From: Ardenticatenales bacterium
GTDB taxonomy: Bacteria; Chloroflexota; Anaerolineae; Promineifilales; Promineifilaceae
Length of the DNA stretch: 64,000 bases
Direction of reading: 5' to 3'
Assembly: GCA_020634515.1 (NCBI GenBank)
Contig: JACKBL010000009.1
Location: forward strand, 1-64,000
This document shows positions 25,813-35,209 of this stretch, in pieces. Numbering within the stretch: the first letter of the stretch is position 1; each line of letters opens with the position of its first letter. The notes under the pieces are model-generated. The model made no database searches. It was given only the letters and a program-made list of their open reading frames with translations, and was not told where the DNA came from. The translations under genes and the position numbers were made by a program.

Positions 25813-28713
25813 TCAGGCGTATTCTTCCATGGGGATGCAGACACAGAAGAGGTTGCGGTCGCCATAGACGTTGTCAATGCGGCTGACGGCGGGCCAGAAT
25901 TTGTGTGCGCGCACCCAGGGCGCGGGGAATGCGGCCTGCTCCCGCGAGTAGGGGCGGTCCCAGGCGTCGCCGGCGACGACTTCCGCCGTGTGTGGCGCGC
26001 CGGTGAGTGGGTTGTTCTTCGCGTCTAGGTCGCCGTTTTCCACGGCGCGCATCTCGGCGCGAATGGCGATCATTGCTTCGCAGAAGCGGTCTAGTTCGGC
26101 CAGTGGTTCGCTTTCGGTTGGCTCAATCATCAATGTGCCGGGCACGGGGAAGGACATGGTGGGGGCGTGGAAGCCGAAGTCCATCAGTCGTTTGGCGACG
26201 TCGTCCACGGTGGCGAATTCCTTCAGGTGGCGCAGATCGAGAATGCATTCGTGGGCGACGTAGCCGCTGTCTCCTTTGTAGAGGACGGGGAAGTAGGGGT
26301 CGAGGCGGTGGGCGATGTAGTTGGCGTTGAGGATGGCGATTTGGGTGGCTTGGGTCAATCCTGCGCTGCCCATCATGGTGATGTAGGCGTGGGAGATGAG
26401 GAGAATGCCGGCACTGCCCCACGGCGCGGCGGAAACAGGACCAATCGCGCGGCTGCCGCCTACGCCTTTGACCAGTGGATGGCCGGGGAGGAAGGGGGCC
26501 AGGTGTTCCGTGACGCAGATGGGACCCATCCCCGGTCCGCCGCCGCCATGCGGGATAGAAAATGTCTTGTGCAGGTTGAGGTGGCAGACGTCCGCGCCAA
26601 ACTCGGCGGGGCGGCAGAGGCCGACGAGCGCGTTCATGTTGGCGCCATCCATGTACACAAGGCCGCCGTTGTCATGTACGACCTGGCAGATTTCCTTGAT
26701 GGCTGCCTCGAAGACGCCATGCGTGGAGGGATATGTGACCATAAGGGCCGCGAGGTGGTCGCGGTGCCGCGCTGCCTTCTGGCGCAGGTCGTCCACGTCG
26801 ATGTTGCCATGATCATCGCAGGCGACGACGACCACATCCATGCCGGCCATGACGGCGCTGGCGGGGTTGGTGCCGTGCGCGGAACTGGGGATGAGGCAAA
26901 TGTGACGATGGTCGTCGCCGTGGGCGTGGTGGTAGGCGCGAATGGTGAGCAAGCCGGTGTATTCGCCCTGTGAACCGGCGTTGGGTTGCAAGGAAACGGC
27001 GGCAAAACCGGTGATTTCGCACAGCGCCGCTTCTAGCTGCTTAAACAGTATCTGGTAGCCTTCCGTCTGATCCACGGGCGCGAAGGGGTGCAGTTGGCCG
27101 AATTCTGGCCAGGTGACGGGGATCATCTCCGTGGTGGCGTTCAGCTTCATGGTGCAGGAGCCGAGGGGGATCATGGAATGCACCAGGGAGAGGTCGCGGG
27201 CTTGCAACTGATGGATGTAGCGCACCATTTCCGTCTCGGAGTGATAGGTGTTGAAGACGGGGTGCGTGAGGAAGTCGGTCTGGCGTTGGAAGGGGGCCGC
27301 GTAGTCGATGTCCACGCTGTCGGCGGCGGCTTCCAGGTCAATGGCGGCGGCGTCCGCGCCAAAGACGGCCAGCAGGTCGCGCAAATCTGCTGTGGTCGTC
27401 GTTTCGTCCACGGAAATGCCGACGCGGCCGTCTTCGTGGAGGGCGAGGTTGATGCGGTGGGCGAGGGCGGCGGCGGCGATGGCATCCTGGTGGCGGGGGC
27501 CGTTGGTGATGGTGAGGGTGTCGAAGATGGGGGCGTGGTTGAGGGTGTAGCCGAGTTGGCGCAGTTGTTGGGCGAGAATGCCGGCAAGTAAGTGAACACG
27601 GCGGGCAATGCGCGTCAACCCCTGCGGACCATGATAGACGGCATACATGGAGGCCATCACCGCCAGCAGCACCTGTGCCGTGCAGATGTTGCTGGTGGCC
27701 TTGTCGCGGCGGATGTGCTGCTCGCGCGTTTGCAGCGCGAGGCGCAGGGCGGGCTTGCCCTGGGCGTCTACGGAGACGCCGACGAGGCGACCGGGCATGA
27801 GGCGTTGGTAGTTTTCCCTGGTGGACATGAAGGCCGCGTGCGGGCCGCCATATCCCATGGGCACGCCAAAACGCTGGCTGCTGCCCACGACCACATCCGC
27901 GCCAAACTCTCCGGGCGGGCGCAGCAGCGTCAGCGCCAACAGGTCGGCGGCGACCACGACGAGGGCGTCGTGCGCGTGCGCCTGGGCGCAAAAATCGGCG
28001 TAATCGAGTATGTCCCCGTCGCTGGTGGGGTACTGGACGAGCGCGCCGAAGGTGGGTTGGGTGAAATCGTACGTCTCGTGGTCGCCGACGACCACCTCAA
28101 TGTCCAGGGGGACGGCGCGGGTCTGCACGACGGCGATGGTTTGTGGGTGGCAGCGGTCGGAAACGAAGAAGACGTTGGCGGTGGATTTGCGTGGGCGGGC
28201 GCGCAGGCAGAGGGTCATCGCTTCGGCGGCGGCGGTGGCTTCGTCCAGCAGGGAGGCATTGGCGATTTCCAACCCCGTTAGGTCGGTGATCATGGTCTGG
28301 AAGTTGAGGAGGGCTTCCAGGCGTCCCTGGGCGATTTCTGGCTGGTAGGGGGTGTACTGCGTGTACCAGCCGGGGTTTTCCAGGATATTGCGCAGGACGA
28401 CGGGGGGGGTGAGGGTGTTGTAGTAGCCGAGGCCGATGAAGGAGCGGAAAACCTGGTTGCGATTGGCGAGTTGGCGCAGATCGGCGAGGATTTCGGATTC
28501 GGAGCGGGGAGCGGGCAGGTCGAGCGCGCCCGTCATGCGGATGGTGGCGGGGACGGCCTGGTTCACCAACGTATCCAGGGTGTCCAGGTGCAGGCGCGCC
28601 AGCATGTGGTCTACGTCGGCGGACCTGGGGCCGAGATGGCGGGACATGAAATGGTCAAGCGGCGGCAGGAGGTCGCGGTTGCCGGTTGCTTCCAGTGGGG
28701 AATGGGTAGCCAT
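25813..28713 (-). CDS. gcvP: Glycine dehydrogenase (decarboxylating), P protein
   Basis: PLP enzyme of the glycine cleavage system: decarboxylates glycine and passes the aminomethyl group to lipoyl-GcvH. 966 residues, the single-chain form. Start MATHSPLEATGNRDLLPPLD at ATG 28713 gives the usual length; FMSRHLGPRSADVDHML is the canonical N-terminal block. The PLP lysine is in HLNLHKTFSIPHGGGGPGMG (about residue 715). It lies 64 bases downstream of gcvH on the same strand and under the glycine riboswitch. gcvT and lpd are not in this window. Confidence 0.98.
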   Translation of the reverse strand: MATHSPLEATGNRDLLPPLDHFMSRHLGPRSADVDHMLARLHLDTLDTLVNQAVPATIRMTGALDLPAPRSESEILADLRQLANRNQVFRSFIGLGYYNTLTPPVVLRNILENPGWYTQYTPYQPEIAQGRLEALLNFQTMITDLTGLEIANASLLDEATAAAEAMTLCLRARPRKSTANVFFVSDRCHPQTIAVVQTRAVPLDIEVVVGDHETYDFTQPTFGALVQYPTSDGDILDYADFCAQAHAHDALVVVAADLLALTLLRPPGEFGADVVVGSSQRFGVPMGYGGPHAAFMSTRENYQRLMPGRLVGVSVDAQGKPALRLALQTREQHIRRDKATSNICTAQVLLAVMASMYAVYHGPQGLTRIARRVHLLAGILAQQLRQLGYTLNHAPIFDTLTITNGPRHQDAIAAAALAHRINLALHEDGRVGISVDETTTTADLRDLLAVFGADAAAIDLEAAADSVDIDYAAPFQRQTDFLTHPVFNTYHSETEMVRYIHQLQARDLSLVHSMIPLGSCTMKLNATTEMIPVTWPEFGQLHPFAPVDQTEGYQILFKQLEAALCEITGFAAVSLQPNAGSQGEYTGLLTIRAYHHAHGDDHRHICLIPSSAHGTNPASAVMAGMDVVVVACDDHGNIDVDDLRQKAARHRDHLAALMVTYPSTHGVFEAAIKEICQVVHDNGGLVYMDGANMNALVGLCRPAEFGADVCHLNLHKTFSIPHGGGGPGMGPICVTEHLAPFLPGHPLVKGVGGSRAIGPVSAAPWGSAGILLISHAYITMMGSAGLTQATQIAILNANYIAHRLDPYFPVLYKGDSGYVAHECILDLRHLKEFATVDDVAKRLMDFGFHAPTMSFPVPGTLMIEPTESEPLAELDRFCEAMIAIRAEMRAVENGDLDAKNNPLTGAPHTAEVVAGDAWDRPYSREQAAFPAPWVRAHKFWPAVSRIDNVYGDRNLFCVCIPMEEYA

Positions 28714-28777
28714 GTGTGGTTCTCCGGTTTGCGGGTGGCGGGTTTGCGAGGCGATTTGCCACTTGCCCCGCGCTCCT

Positions 28778-29164
28778 CTAATGGCGGGCGTCGCAGTGAG
28801 CCTGGTAGGCGGTGGCGTCCATGAGGCCGTCCAGTTCGCCGGGATCGCTGATGTCAATTTGAACCAGCCAGGCGCCATAGGGGTCTGCGTTGAGTTTTTC
28901 GGGGGCGTCGATCAGGTCTTCGTTGACGGCGGTGATTGTGCCGGCAATGGGCATGTATAAATCCGATGCCGCTTTCACCGATTCTACGACGCCGAAGGCA
29001 TCGCCGGCCGCGAACGTATCCCCCTCGGCGGGGAGTTCCAGGTAGACGATGTCGGAGAGGGCGTCCTGGGCGAAGTCGGTGATGCCGATAACGCCGGTGC
29101 TGCCGTCAACGCGGACCCATTCGTCATCTTCCGTGTAGAGCAGGTCGGGGAGTATTTTGGTCAT
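28778..29164 (-). CDS. gcvH: Glycine cleavage system H protein
   Basis: Lipoyl carrier shuttling the aminomethyl group between P, T and L proteins. 128 residues. The lipoylated lysine is Lys64 in GVVESVKAASDLYMPIAG, the standard motif. ATG 29164 (MTKILPDLLYTEDDEWVRVD) is chosen with AAGGAGAT eight bases upstream; the open frame extends further only through the leader. It is the first gene after the riboswitch and terminator, so its expression should rise with glycine. Confidence 0.98.
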   Translation of the reverse strand: MTKILPDLLYTEDDEWVRVDGSTGVIGITDFAQDALSDIVYLELPAEGDTFAAGDAFGVVESVKAASDLYMPIAGTITAVNEDLIDAPEKLNADPYGAWLVQIDISDPGELDGLMDATAYQAHCDARH

Positions 29165-29285
29165 GGGGATCTCCTTTGAAAATAGTTGGCGGTTGAGAGT
29201 TGGTTGTTGGTCGTGTTGGTGCCTGTTCAGCTTGGAGAAGGAACCAGTCTCAGGTTGTTCGTTCCCACAACACGAGCCTATGGCA

Positions 29286-29328
29286 AATAAAAAGGACGCA
29301 AGCAACCAGAAACACGTTGCTGGCGTCC
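29286..29328 (-). terminator. Terminator in the glycine-riboswitch expression platform
   Basis: On the minus strand GGACGCCAGCAAC and GTTGCTTGCGTCC pair (one mismatch) around a nine-base loop, followed by TTTTTATTT. It lies between the aptamers and gcvH, about 120 bases before the ATG. This points to transcriptional control. Confidence 0.88.
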
Positions 29329-29391
29329 TCTGTCGTTCGGGGAGGGAGCGGGCAAGGTAGCCATCGGCTACCGCAAAGGCACATCGCATTA

Positions 29392-29622
29392 TTCCCGGGC
29401 CTGAGAGATTCACCGCCGCCACAGCGGTTTGCCCCTTCGGCGCTGCCTGGCAGCTTTCCAGAAGTGCCCAACCAAACGGTCCTTTTGCCTGAGAGATTCA
29501 CCGCGCCACGGCGGCTTGCCCCTTCGGCGGTTGCCTGGCAGGTAGCGAAAAGACACGCCCCTGGCGGCGCTTTAACGGCTGCCAGGGAGGCGGATGCTAT
29601 TTGCCGCAACGCTCTCCCGATT
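29392..29622 (-). ncRNA. Tandem glycine riboswitch controlling gcvH-gcvP
   Basis: Read on the minus strand, the leader contains CGGGAGAGCG, then GCCGAAGGGGCAA and TGAATCTCTCAGGCAAAAGG, then a second GCCGAAGGGGCAA and TGAATCTCTCAGGC. These are the conserved core strings of two consecutive glycine aptamers (aptamer 1 about 29622-29478; aptamer 2 about 29470-29392). The first has a long extra P3 arm built on CCTGGCAG/CTGCCAGG-like pairings. Known members turn on glycine cleavage genes when glycine binds. The terminator at 29286 is the likely switch. Confidence 0.93.
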
Positions 29623-29827
29623 GATTGTTCAAGTTTATGTGGCTTTGCGAACATTGTACGCGCTTAGGAGTTGCATGGCAAGAGAATGCCGGCAGGCGGG
29701 CAGGCGGCAGGCGCGAGAATACGGGAATCGAAACAACGGTTCGTGCAAGGGACCATTCTATGACGTCTTCCGGCGGCTGACTTTGCGCCCAGGTGAGAAG
29801 TTGGCGAAAATAACGGGCGGCGACTTG

Positions 29828-29854
29828 TTGACATGGAAACCTATCTGGTAAACT
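29828..29854 (+). promoter_or_regulatory. Possible promoter for greA
   Basis: TTGACA at 29828-29833 and TAAACT at 29849-29854, with a 15-base spacer. The -35 is perfect but the spacer is short and the -10 matches four of six. It is the best candidate in the 290-base gap before greA, which otherwise holds nothing recognised. Confidence 0.4.
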
Positions 29855-29916
29855 TCAGGCGTTTGTGGCCGACTGACCGGGCCTGAGATGTGATCAAGAA
29901 AATACGGAGCGTGGAT

Positions 29917-30390
29917 ATGAGAGATGAAGGTGTCGTTTTCCTGACGGCCAAAGGGTTAGAGGCCATCCGCAAAGAGTTGGCTTATTTGAAAGACGAGAAA
30001 CGGGCGGAGATTTCCGACCGCCTGCATAAGGCTATCGCCATGGGCGACTTGAGCGAAAATGCGGACTATCATGCGGCGAAGGAAGACCAGGCCTTTATGG
30101 AAGGGCGCATCCGTGACCTGGAAGATACGCTGCGCCGGGCACAGGTGATTGAGGCTTCGGGGCCGTCCGACAAAGTGCGCGTGGGCAGCCGCGTGACGAT
30201 CATGGAATTGGGGTACGACGAGGAAGAAACGTACCACATTGTGGGCGTTCACGAAGCGGACCCGACGAAAGGGTGCATTTCTAACGAGTCCCCGTTTGGG
30301 CGGGCGCTATTGGGCGCGAAGGTGGGGCAGACGGTGCGGGTGAACAGTCCCACGGGCGCGCTTTCGCTGAAAGTGCTGCGTATCGCTTGA
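29917..30390 (+). CDS. greA: Transcription elongation factor GreA
   Basis: Rescues backtracked RNA polymerase by stimulating transcript cleavage. 157 residues from ATG 29917, the family's normal length, with GGAG nine bases upstream. The coiled-coil arm includes GDLSENADYHAAKEDQAF, the acidic tip signature that reaches the polymerase active site. The globular C-terminal domain contains SNESPFGRALLGAKVGQTVR. The slightly longer GTG start at 29890 is less likely. A lipoprotein gene follows 31 bases later. Confidence 0.97.
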   Translation: MRDEGVVFLTAKGLEAIRKELAYLKDEKRAEISDRLHKAIAMGDLSENADYHAAKEDQAFMEGRIRDLEDTLRRAQVIEASGPSDKVRVGSRVTIMELGYDEEETYHIVGVHEADPTKGCISNESPFGRALLGAKVGQTVRVNSPTGALSLKVLRIA

Positions 30391-30421
30391 AGTGAATGGC
30401 TGCTGGTAACGAGGCAAGAAG

Positions 30422-31231
30422 ATGACGTTGCAGAAGTCTAAGTTCCTGATTCTGGCGCTGATGGGGTTGTTGTTGCTGCCGGCATTGGCCTGTGGTTCCA
30501 GCAGCGCGAAAATCTCTACCCTCTCCCCCGATACGACGGAGAAACTTGATACGGCTGCCGCTACCGCCGCTGCCGGTGCGCAGCAGTTGGGCGACATTGC
30601 CGGCACAGCCGCCGCCCAGGTTGCCACTGCCGCCCCCACCCTGCAAGCCTCCGCGCAAGAGATCGTGGAAAACGCTGCCACCAGCATCCCCACCATCATG
30701 GCCCAATTGGAAGACGCCGCTCCCACGCTGGAAGCGCAGGCCGCCGCCGTGAGTACGATTATTGCCGGCATGCCCGCGGGCGTGACCATGGACGAGCTGA
30801 AGGCGCGCTTTGCCGATGTGCAACTTGACGAAAACGGGACCTTCAGCGTGACCATCACCGACCAGGAATGGAACGCCGCCCTCATGGCCCGCCAGGAAGC
30901 GCGCATTGCCGCCAACGACCCGCCCGCCACGCAAGACATTGTTTTTACCTTCTACCCCGACCGCATTGACCTCACGGGCAACGTCGTCAGTCCGATTCAA
31001 GGCCCGCTCACGGCCTCTTTTCGCCCGTATATCGCGGATGGGACGTTTCAGTTTGAGATTCTGGCGGCGACGATTAACGATGTAGAAGTGCCCAAGCCGT
31101 TGCTGGACCTGGCGGCGGGGTCGGTGCGGGAGACGATTACGGAGTTGATCAGCAGCCTGCCGGATGGTTTACAGTTGACGGATGTGCGGCTAGATGCCGG
31201 CACAATGACCATCAACGGACAACGCCCCTGA
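30422..31231 (+). CDS. Predicted lipoprotein of unknown function
   Basis: 269 residues. Signal peptide with lipobox LLPALACGSSS (Cys23). Residues 30-125 are Ala/Thr/Gln-rich and helical (TAAATAAAGAQQLGDIAG and similar), probably a rod or coil. Residues 130-269 form a beta-rich domain with LTGNVVSPIQGPLTASFRPY and end LDAGTMTINGQRP, reminiscent of small beta-barrel lipid-binding lipoproteins, but no family is claimed. It is 31 bases after greA and ends before a strong terminator. Confidence 0.8.
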   Translation: MTLQKSKFLILALMGLLLLPALACGSSSAKISTLSPDTTEKLDTAAATAAAGAQQLGDIAGTAAAQVATAAPTLQASAQEIVENAATSIPTIMAQLEDAAPTLEAQAAAVSTIIAGMPAGVTMDELKARFADVQLDENGTFSVTITDQEWNAALMARQEARIAANDPPATQDIVFTFYPDRIDLTGNVVSPIQGPLTASFRPYIADGTFQFEILAATINDVEVPKPLLDLAAGSVRETITELISSLPDGLQLTDVRLDAGTMTINGQRP

Positions 31232-31290
31232 CCCATTCCCCCCAGACATCGCCTATTTAGATAGATTTTGACAGAAAAAAGCGACTATAA

Positions 31291-31325
31291 AGAACACCGT
31301 GCCTGACCGCACGGTGTTCTTTTTT
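31291..31325 (+). terminator. Rho-independent terminator ahead of the mevalonate genes
   Basis: AGAACACCGTGC and GCACGGTGTTCT form a perfect 12-bp stem with a six-base loop, followed by six T. It separates greA/lipoprotein from the HMG-CoA reductase gene and rules out a start for the latter before 31330. Confidence 0.95.
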
Positions 31326-31388
31326 GTCAGGCAGCCGGGTTGCATACACGCTAAAGACAACAGAGAGGTGAAGGAGATAATAGTCACT

Positions 31389-32702
31389 GTGAAAAAATCA
31401 TCGCGCCTATCCGGTTTCTACAAACTTTCGCTGGAACAGCGGGTGAATATCGTCGCCGACTGGGCCGGCCTCAGCGACGCCGACAAAACAGTTCTACTGG
31501 AGCAAGGACTGACAAACGAGCAGGCCAGCCACATGATCGAAAACACCATCGGCATGCACGCTCTGCCGCTGGGCGTGGCCGTCAACTTTCGCATCAATGG
31601 GCGGGACTACCTGGTTCCCATGGCCGTGGAAGAACCCAGCGTGCTGGCCGCCGTCAGCTATGCTGCCAACCTGATCCGCCAGGGCGGCGGCTTCCATACC
31701 ACGGCCACGGAATCCATCATGATCGGCCAGATTCAGGTACTGGACGTACCCGACCTGGAAGCCGCCCGCCGCCGTATTCTGGCGCAAAAAGAAGCCCTGA
31801 TGGCGTGCGCCAACGAGAGCAGCGAAAGCATCGTCCGCCGCGGCGGCGGCGCGCGAGACGTGGAAGTGCACCTTTTCCCACAAACGCCCGTCGGACCCAT
31901 GCTGGTGGTACACCTCCTCTACGACACCCTGGACGCCATGGGCGCGAACGCTATCAACACCGCCGTGGAGACATTGGCCCCGCTGGTGGCCGACCTCAGC
32001 GGCGGGCGCACCCATTTACGCATCCTCTCCAACCTGACGGATCGGCGGCTGGCAACCGCCCGCTGCCTCATTCCCGCCGACGCCCTCACAACCAAAGATG
32101 GGCAGGATGGCTCCATCGTCGCCCGCCTGGTGGAAGAGGCCAACGCCTTCGCTATTGTTGACCCCTACCGCGCCACCACCCACAACAAAGGTATCATGAA
32201 CGGCATTGACGCCGTGTGCATTGCCACGGGCAACGACTGGCGCGCCATAGAGGCCGGCGCGCACGCCTACGCCGCCCGCAACGGTCAATATCGCGCTCTT
32301 ACGGATTGGCACGCCACCGAGGATGGCGACCTCTATGGCGAAATGACGATTCCGCTGGCTGTGGGCATTGTCGGCGGGGCCACAAAGGTCCACCCAACGG
32401 CCCAGGTGGCCATGAAGATTCTGAACGTGGCCTCCGCCGCCGAACTGGCGCAGGTGATGGCCTGCGTCGGGCTGGCGCAAAACCTGGCGGCTATCCGCGC
32501 TCTGGCGACCACGGGCATCCAACACGGCCACATGCGGCTGCACGCGCGGCAGGTGGCGCTGGCGGTGGGCGCGCCTGGTGAACTGGTAATGCCCATCGCG
32601 GAACGATTGGTGCGCGAGGGAAATATCCGTGCGCGGCGGGCGAAAGAAATTTTGCATGAAATGGTTGCCACCTCGGCTAATGGCGTGAAGGCCTTGGCGT
32701 AA
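31389..32702 (+). CDS. mvaA: HMG-CoA reductase, class II
   Basis: Reduces HMG-CoA to mevalonate (or the reverse). 437 residues. Class II features: ENTIGMHALPLGVAVNF (residues 51-67), catalytic Glu in MAVEEPSVLAA (about 82), DAMGANAINTA, the Lys of HNKGIMNGIDAV, Asp in ATGNDWRAIEAGAH and the His in QHGHMRLHAR near the C-terminus. GTG 31389 is preferred: GGAGAT lies about twelve bases upstream, while the upstream frame runs into the terminator. HMG-CoA synthase follows after 12 bases, so the biosynthetic direction is likely despite the 'degradative' family name. Confidence 0.94.
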   Translation: MKKSSRLSGFYKLSLEQRVNIVADWAGLSDADKTVLLEQGLTNEQASHMIENTIGMHALPLGVAVNFRINGRDYLVPMAVEEPSVLAAVSYAANLIRQGGGFHTTATESIMIGQIQVLDVPDLEAARRRILAQKEALMACANESSESIVRRGGGARDVEVHLFPQTPVGPMLVVHLLYDTLDAMGANAINTAVETLAPLVADLSGGRTHLRILSNLTDRRLATARCLIPADALTTKDGQDGSIVARLVEEANAFAIVDPYRATTHNKGIMNGIDAVCIATGNDWRAIEAGAHAYAARNGQYRALTDWHATEDGDLYGEMTIPLAVGIVGGATKVHPTAQVAMKILNVASAAELAQVMACVGLAQNLAAIRALATTGIQHGHMRLHARQVALAVGAPGELVMPIAERLVREGNIRARRAKEILHEMVATSANGVKALA

Positions 32703-32714
32703 CAGGAAAATACA

Positions 32715-33785
32715 ATGAGTGACTTAGATAAAGGTTTGATGAAGACGGATAAGCCGGTGGGGATTGTGGGGTATGGTGCGTATGTGCCGCGTTTCCGGTT
32801 GCCGGCATCTGAAGTGAGCAAGATGTGGACAGGCGGCACGGGCGGCGTTCCCATCAAGGAAAAAGCCGTCAACGGCCTGGATGAAGATGTCGTCAGCATG
32901 TCCATCGAAGCGGCGCGCAACGCCCTCAACCGGGCGCAAATTGATCCGCAGCTCATCCGCGCCGTCTGGGTCGGCAGCGAGAGCCACCCCTACGCCGTCA
33001 AACCGACCAGCACTATCGTCGCCGAGGCGATTGGGGCCGTGCCCCACACGCAGGCGGCGGATTGGGAATTTGCCTGCAAAGCGGGCACGGAAGCGATGCA
33101 GGCCGCCATCGGTTTCGTTGGCTCCGGCATGGCTCGCTACGCCCTGAGCATTGGCATGGACACCGCGCAGGGTCGCCCCGGAGACGCGCTGGAGTATACG
33201 GCGGCGGCGGGCGGCGCGGCCATGCTCATTGGACCCGCCGATGAAGCGGCGGCCATCATTGAAGGCTCCTACTCCTTCGTCACGGATACCCCGGACTTCT
33301 GGCGGCGGGCGCACGCCAACTATCCTTCCCACGGCGACCGCTTCACGGGCGAACCCGCTTACTTCAAGCACATTATGGGCGCGGCGGAAGCGCTGCTGGA
33401 GGGCCTGGAGCGCAAGTCCGACGATTACCAGTGGGCCGTTTTCCATCAGCCAAACGCCAAATTCCCGGAGCGCGTGGCGGAGATGCTTGGCTTTAGCCAA
33501 GAACAAATCAAGCCTGGCCTGCTCAGCCCGCGCATCGGCAATACCTATGCCGGTTCCGCCGTTATCGGTCTCACGGCTACCCTGGACGTGGCCCAGCCGG
33601 GCGACCTGATCTTGATGGTCAGCTATGGTTCCGGGGCCGGCTCCGATGCCTTTTCCTTCCGCGTCACGGACCGCATCCTGGAGATGCGCGACCGTGCCCC
33701 CAAGACGGAAGATTACATTGCCCGCCGCCAGATCATTGATTACGCTACCTACACGCGCTATCGTGACAAGCTAAAAATGGCGTAG
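32715..33785 (+). CDS. HMG-CoA synthase, archaeal type
   Basis: Condenses acetyl-CoA and acetoacetyl-CoA to HMG-CoA. 356 residues, in the short archaeal class rather than the bacterial MvaS class. VGIVGYGAYVPRFRLP opens the thiolase-like fold. The nucleophilic Cys is in EFACKAGTEAMQAA (about residue 116). The His of AVFHQPNAKFP and the GNTYAGSAVIGL block are present. In archaea this enzyme forms a channelled complex with a thiolase and a Zn-ribbon/OB protein, and both partners are encoded next. Confidence 0.93.
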   Translation: MSDLDKGLMKTDKPVGIVGYGAYVPRFRLPASEVSKMWTGGTGGVPIKEKAVNGLDEDVVSMSIEAARNALNRAQIDPQLIRAVWVGSESHPYAVKPTSTIVAEAIGAVPHTQAADWEFACKAGTEAMQAAIGFVGSGMARYALSIGMDTAQGRPGDALEYTAAAGGAAMLIGPADEAAAIIEGSYSFVTDTPDFWRRAHANYPSHGDRFTGEPAYFKHIMGAAEALLEGLERKSDDYQWAVFHQPNAKFPERVAEMLGFSQEQIKPGLLSPRIGNTYAGSAVIGLTATLDVAQPGDLILMVSYGSGAGSDAFSFRVTDRILEMRDRAPKTEDYIARRQIIDYATYTRYRDKLKMA

Positions 33786-33856
33786 AGCCGTTTCCCCGAC
33801 GCAGCGCACCACATCGGACCAACCGCCAACTATCAACCATCAACTGACGAACCACT

Positions 33857-35011
33857 ATGAGCAACGTATCCATTATCGGTATTGGACAAACAGACGTGCG
33901 CGAGCATTGGGACACGTCGCTGCGCCATCTGGCGTGGTATGCGATTGAGGCGGCGCTGGATGATGCGGCGACGACGGATATTGACGCGATTTATGTGGGC
34001 AATATGCTGTCGGGCAGCCTGAGTGGGCAGGAGCATTTGGGGGCGTTGATTGCGGATTTTGCCGGCATGCGCGGGCGCGAAGCCATCACCATAGAAGCAG
34101 CGGACGCCTCCGGCGCGGCGGCATTGCGCCAGGCCGTCCTGGCCGTGGAAAGCGGCCTCATCCGCACCGCTCTTGTCGTCGGCGTGGAAAAAATGACCGA
34201 CCAGACGGGCAGCGCCGTGGGCAAAGCCCTGGCAACCACCCTGGACCAGGATTACGAAGCTACCCAGGGAGCCACCCCCGCCGCCCTCGCCGCCCTCATG
34301 ATGCGCCGCTACATGCACACCTATGGCGTGGATGTGGCCGATTTTGCCGGTTTCAGCGTCAACGCGCACAGGAATGGAGCGAGCAACCCGCGCGCCCTCT
34401 TCCGAAACCAGCTTGAGGCGGAGCGATTCGCCTCCGGGCCATTGGTGGCCTCGCCTGTGACCCTCTTTGACCAGGCACCCCTGGCGGACGGAGCCGCCGC
34501 CGTCATTCTAACCAACCAGGAGCGGGCGATGGATATGGTCCCGCAACCTGTGAAAATTGCCGGCAGCGCCCTCGCCACCGACACCCTCGCCCTCCACGAC
34601 CGCCGCGACATCCTCTGGCTCTCCGCCGCGCAGCGCAGCGCCGAAAAAGCATTGGCCAAAGCCAACCTGACCCCCGCCGATGTAGACTTCTTTGAACTGC
34701 ACGACGCCTACACCATCCTCTCCGTCCTTGCCCTGGAATCATGCGGATTCGCCTCGCGCGGCCAGGGCTGGCAGTTGGCCCGCGACGGCCAGATCGCCCG
34801 CGATGGCGTGCTGCCCATCAGCACCTTTGGTGGCCTGAAGGCGCGTGGTCATGCCGGCGGGGCCACCGGCGTCTACCAGGCGGTAGAAGCGGCCCTGCAA
34901 CTGCGCGGGCAGGCAGGCGATTGCCAGGTTCCCCACGCCCGTGTTGGCCTGACGCAAAACCTGGGCGGCAGCGGCGCCACTGCCGTCACCCACGTCTTCA
35001 CCATTGACTGA
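33857..35011 (+). CDS. Archaeal-type acetoacetyl-CoA thiolase homologue with Cys-to-Asp change at the active site
   Basis: 384-residue thiolase of the SCP-x/archaeal kind that normally makes acetoacetyl-CoA for HMG-CoA synthase. Family blocks present: SIIGIGQTDVREHW, ELHDAYTILSVLALE (catalytic His), GGLKARGHAGGATGVYQ, NLGGSGATAVTHVF. The nucleophile motif usually reads EAACASG; here it is EAADASG, so residue 83 is Asp (codon GAC at 34103-34105) where the acyl-accepting Cys should be. Everything else looks intact. It may be inactive as a thiolase, act as a scaffold, or use other chemistry. It starts 71 bases after HMG-CoA synthase. Confidence 0.88.
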   Translation: MSNVSIIGIGQTDVREHWDTSLRHLAWYAIEAALDDAATTDIDAIYVGNMLSGSLSGQEHLGALIADFAGMRGREAITIEAADASGAAALRQAVLAVESGLIRTALVVGVEKMTDQTGSAVGKALATTLDQDYEATQGATPAALAALMMRRYMHTYGVDVADFAGFSVNAHRNGASNPRALFRNQLEAERFASGPLVASPVTLFDQAPLADGAAAVILTNQERAMDMVPQPVKIAGSALATDTLALHDRRDILWLSAAQRSAEKALAKANLTPADVDFFELHDAYTILSVLALESCGFASRGQGWQLARDGQIARDGVLPISTFGGLKARGHAGGATGVYQAVEAALQLRGQAGDCQVPHARVGLTQNLGGSGATAVTHVFTID

Positions 35012-35209
35012 CACACTGCTTCCCCCATTCCCCTGTCTCATTCCCAAAATGGCCGATCGCCGCGCAAATCATCTTCTCTGATAGTTTTTGAGAGTCTTTT
35101 TGCGGTGATGAAAGTTTCTGAAAGGATGGATGTGCATAATACAACCATGTAGGATGCAGCAGAACATCATCTGATTCTGGTCATCAGTAGATTCAGGAGT
35201 AATCAAACA

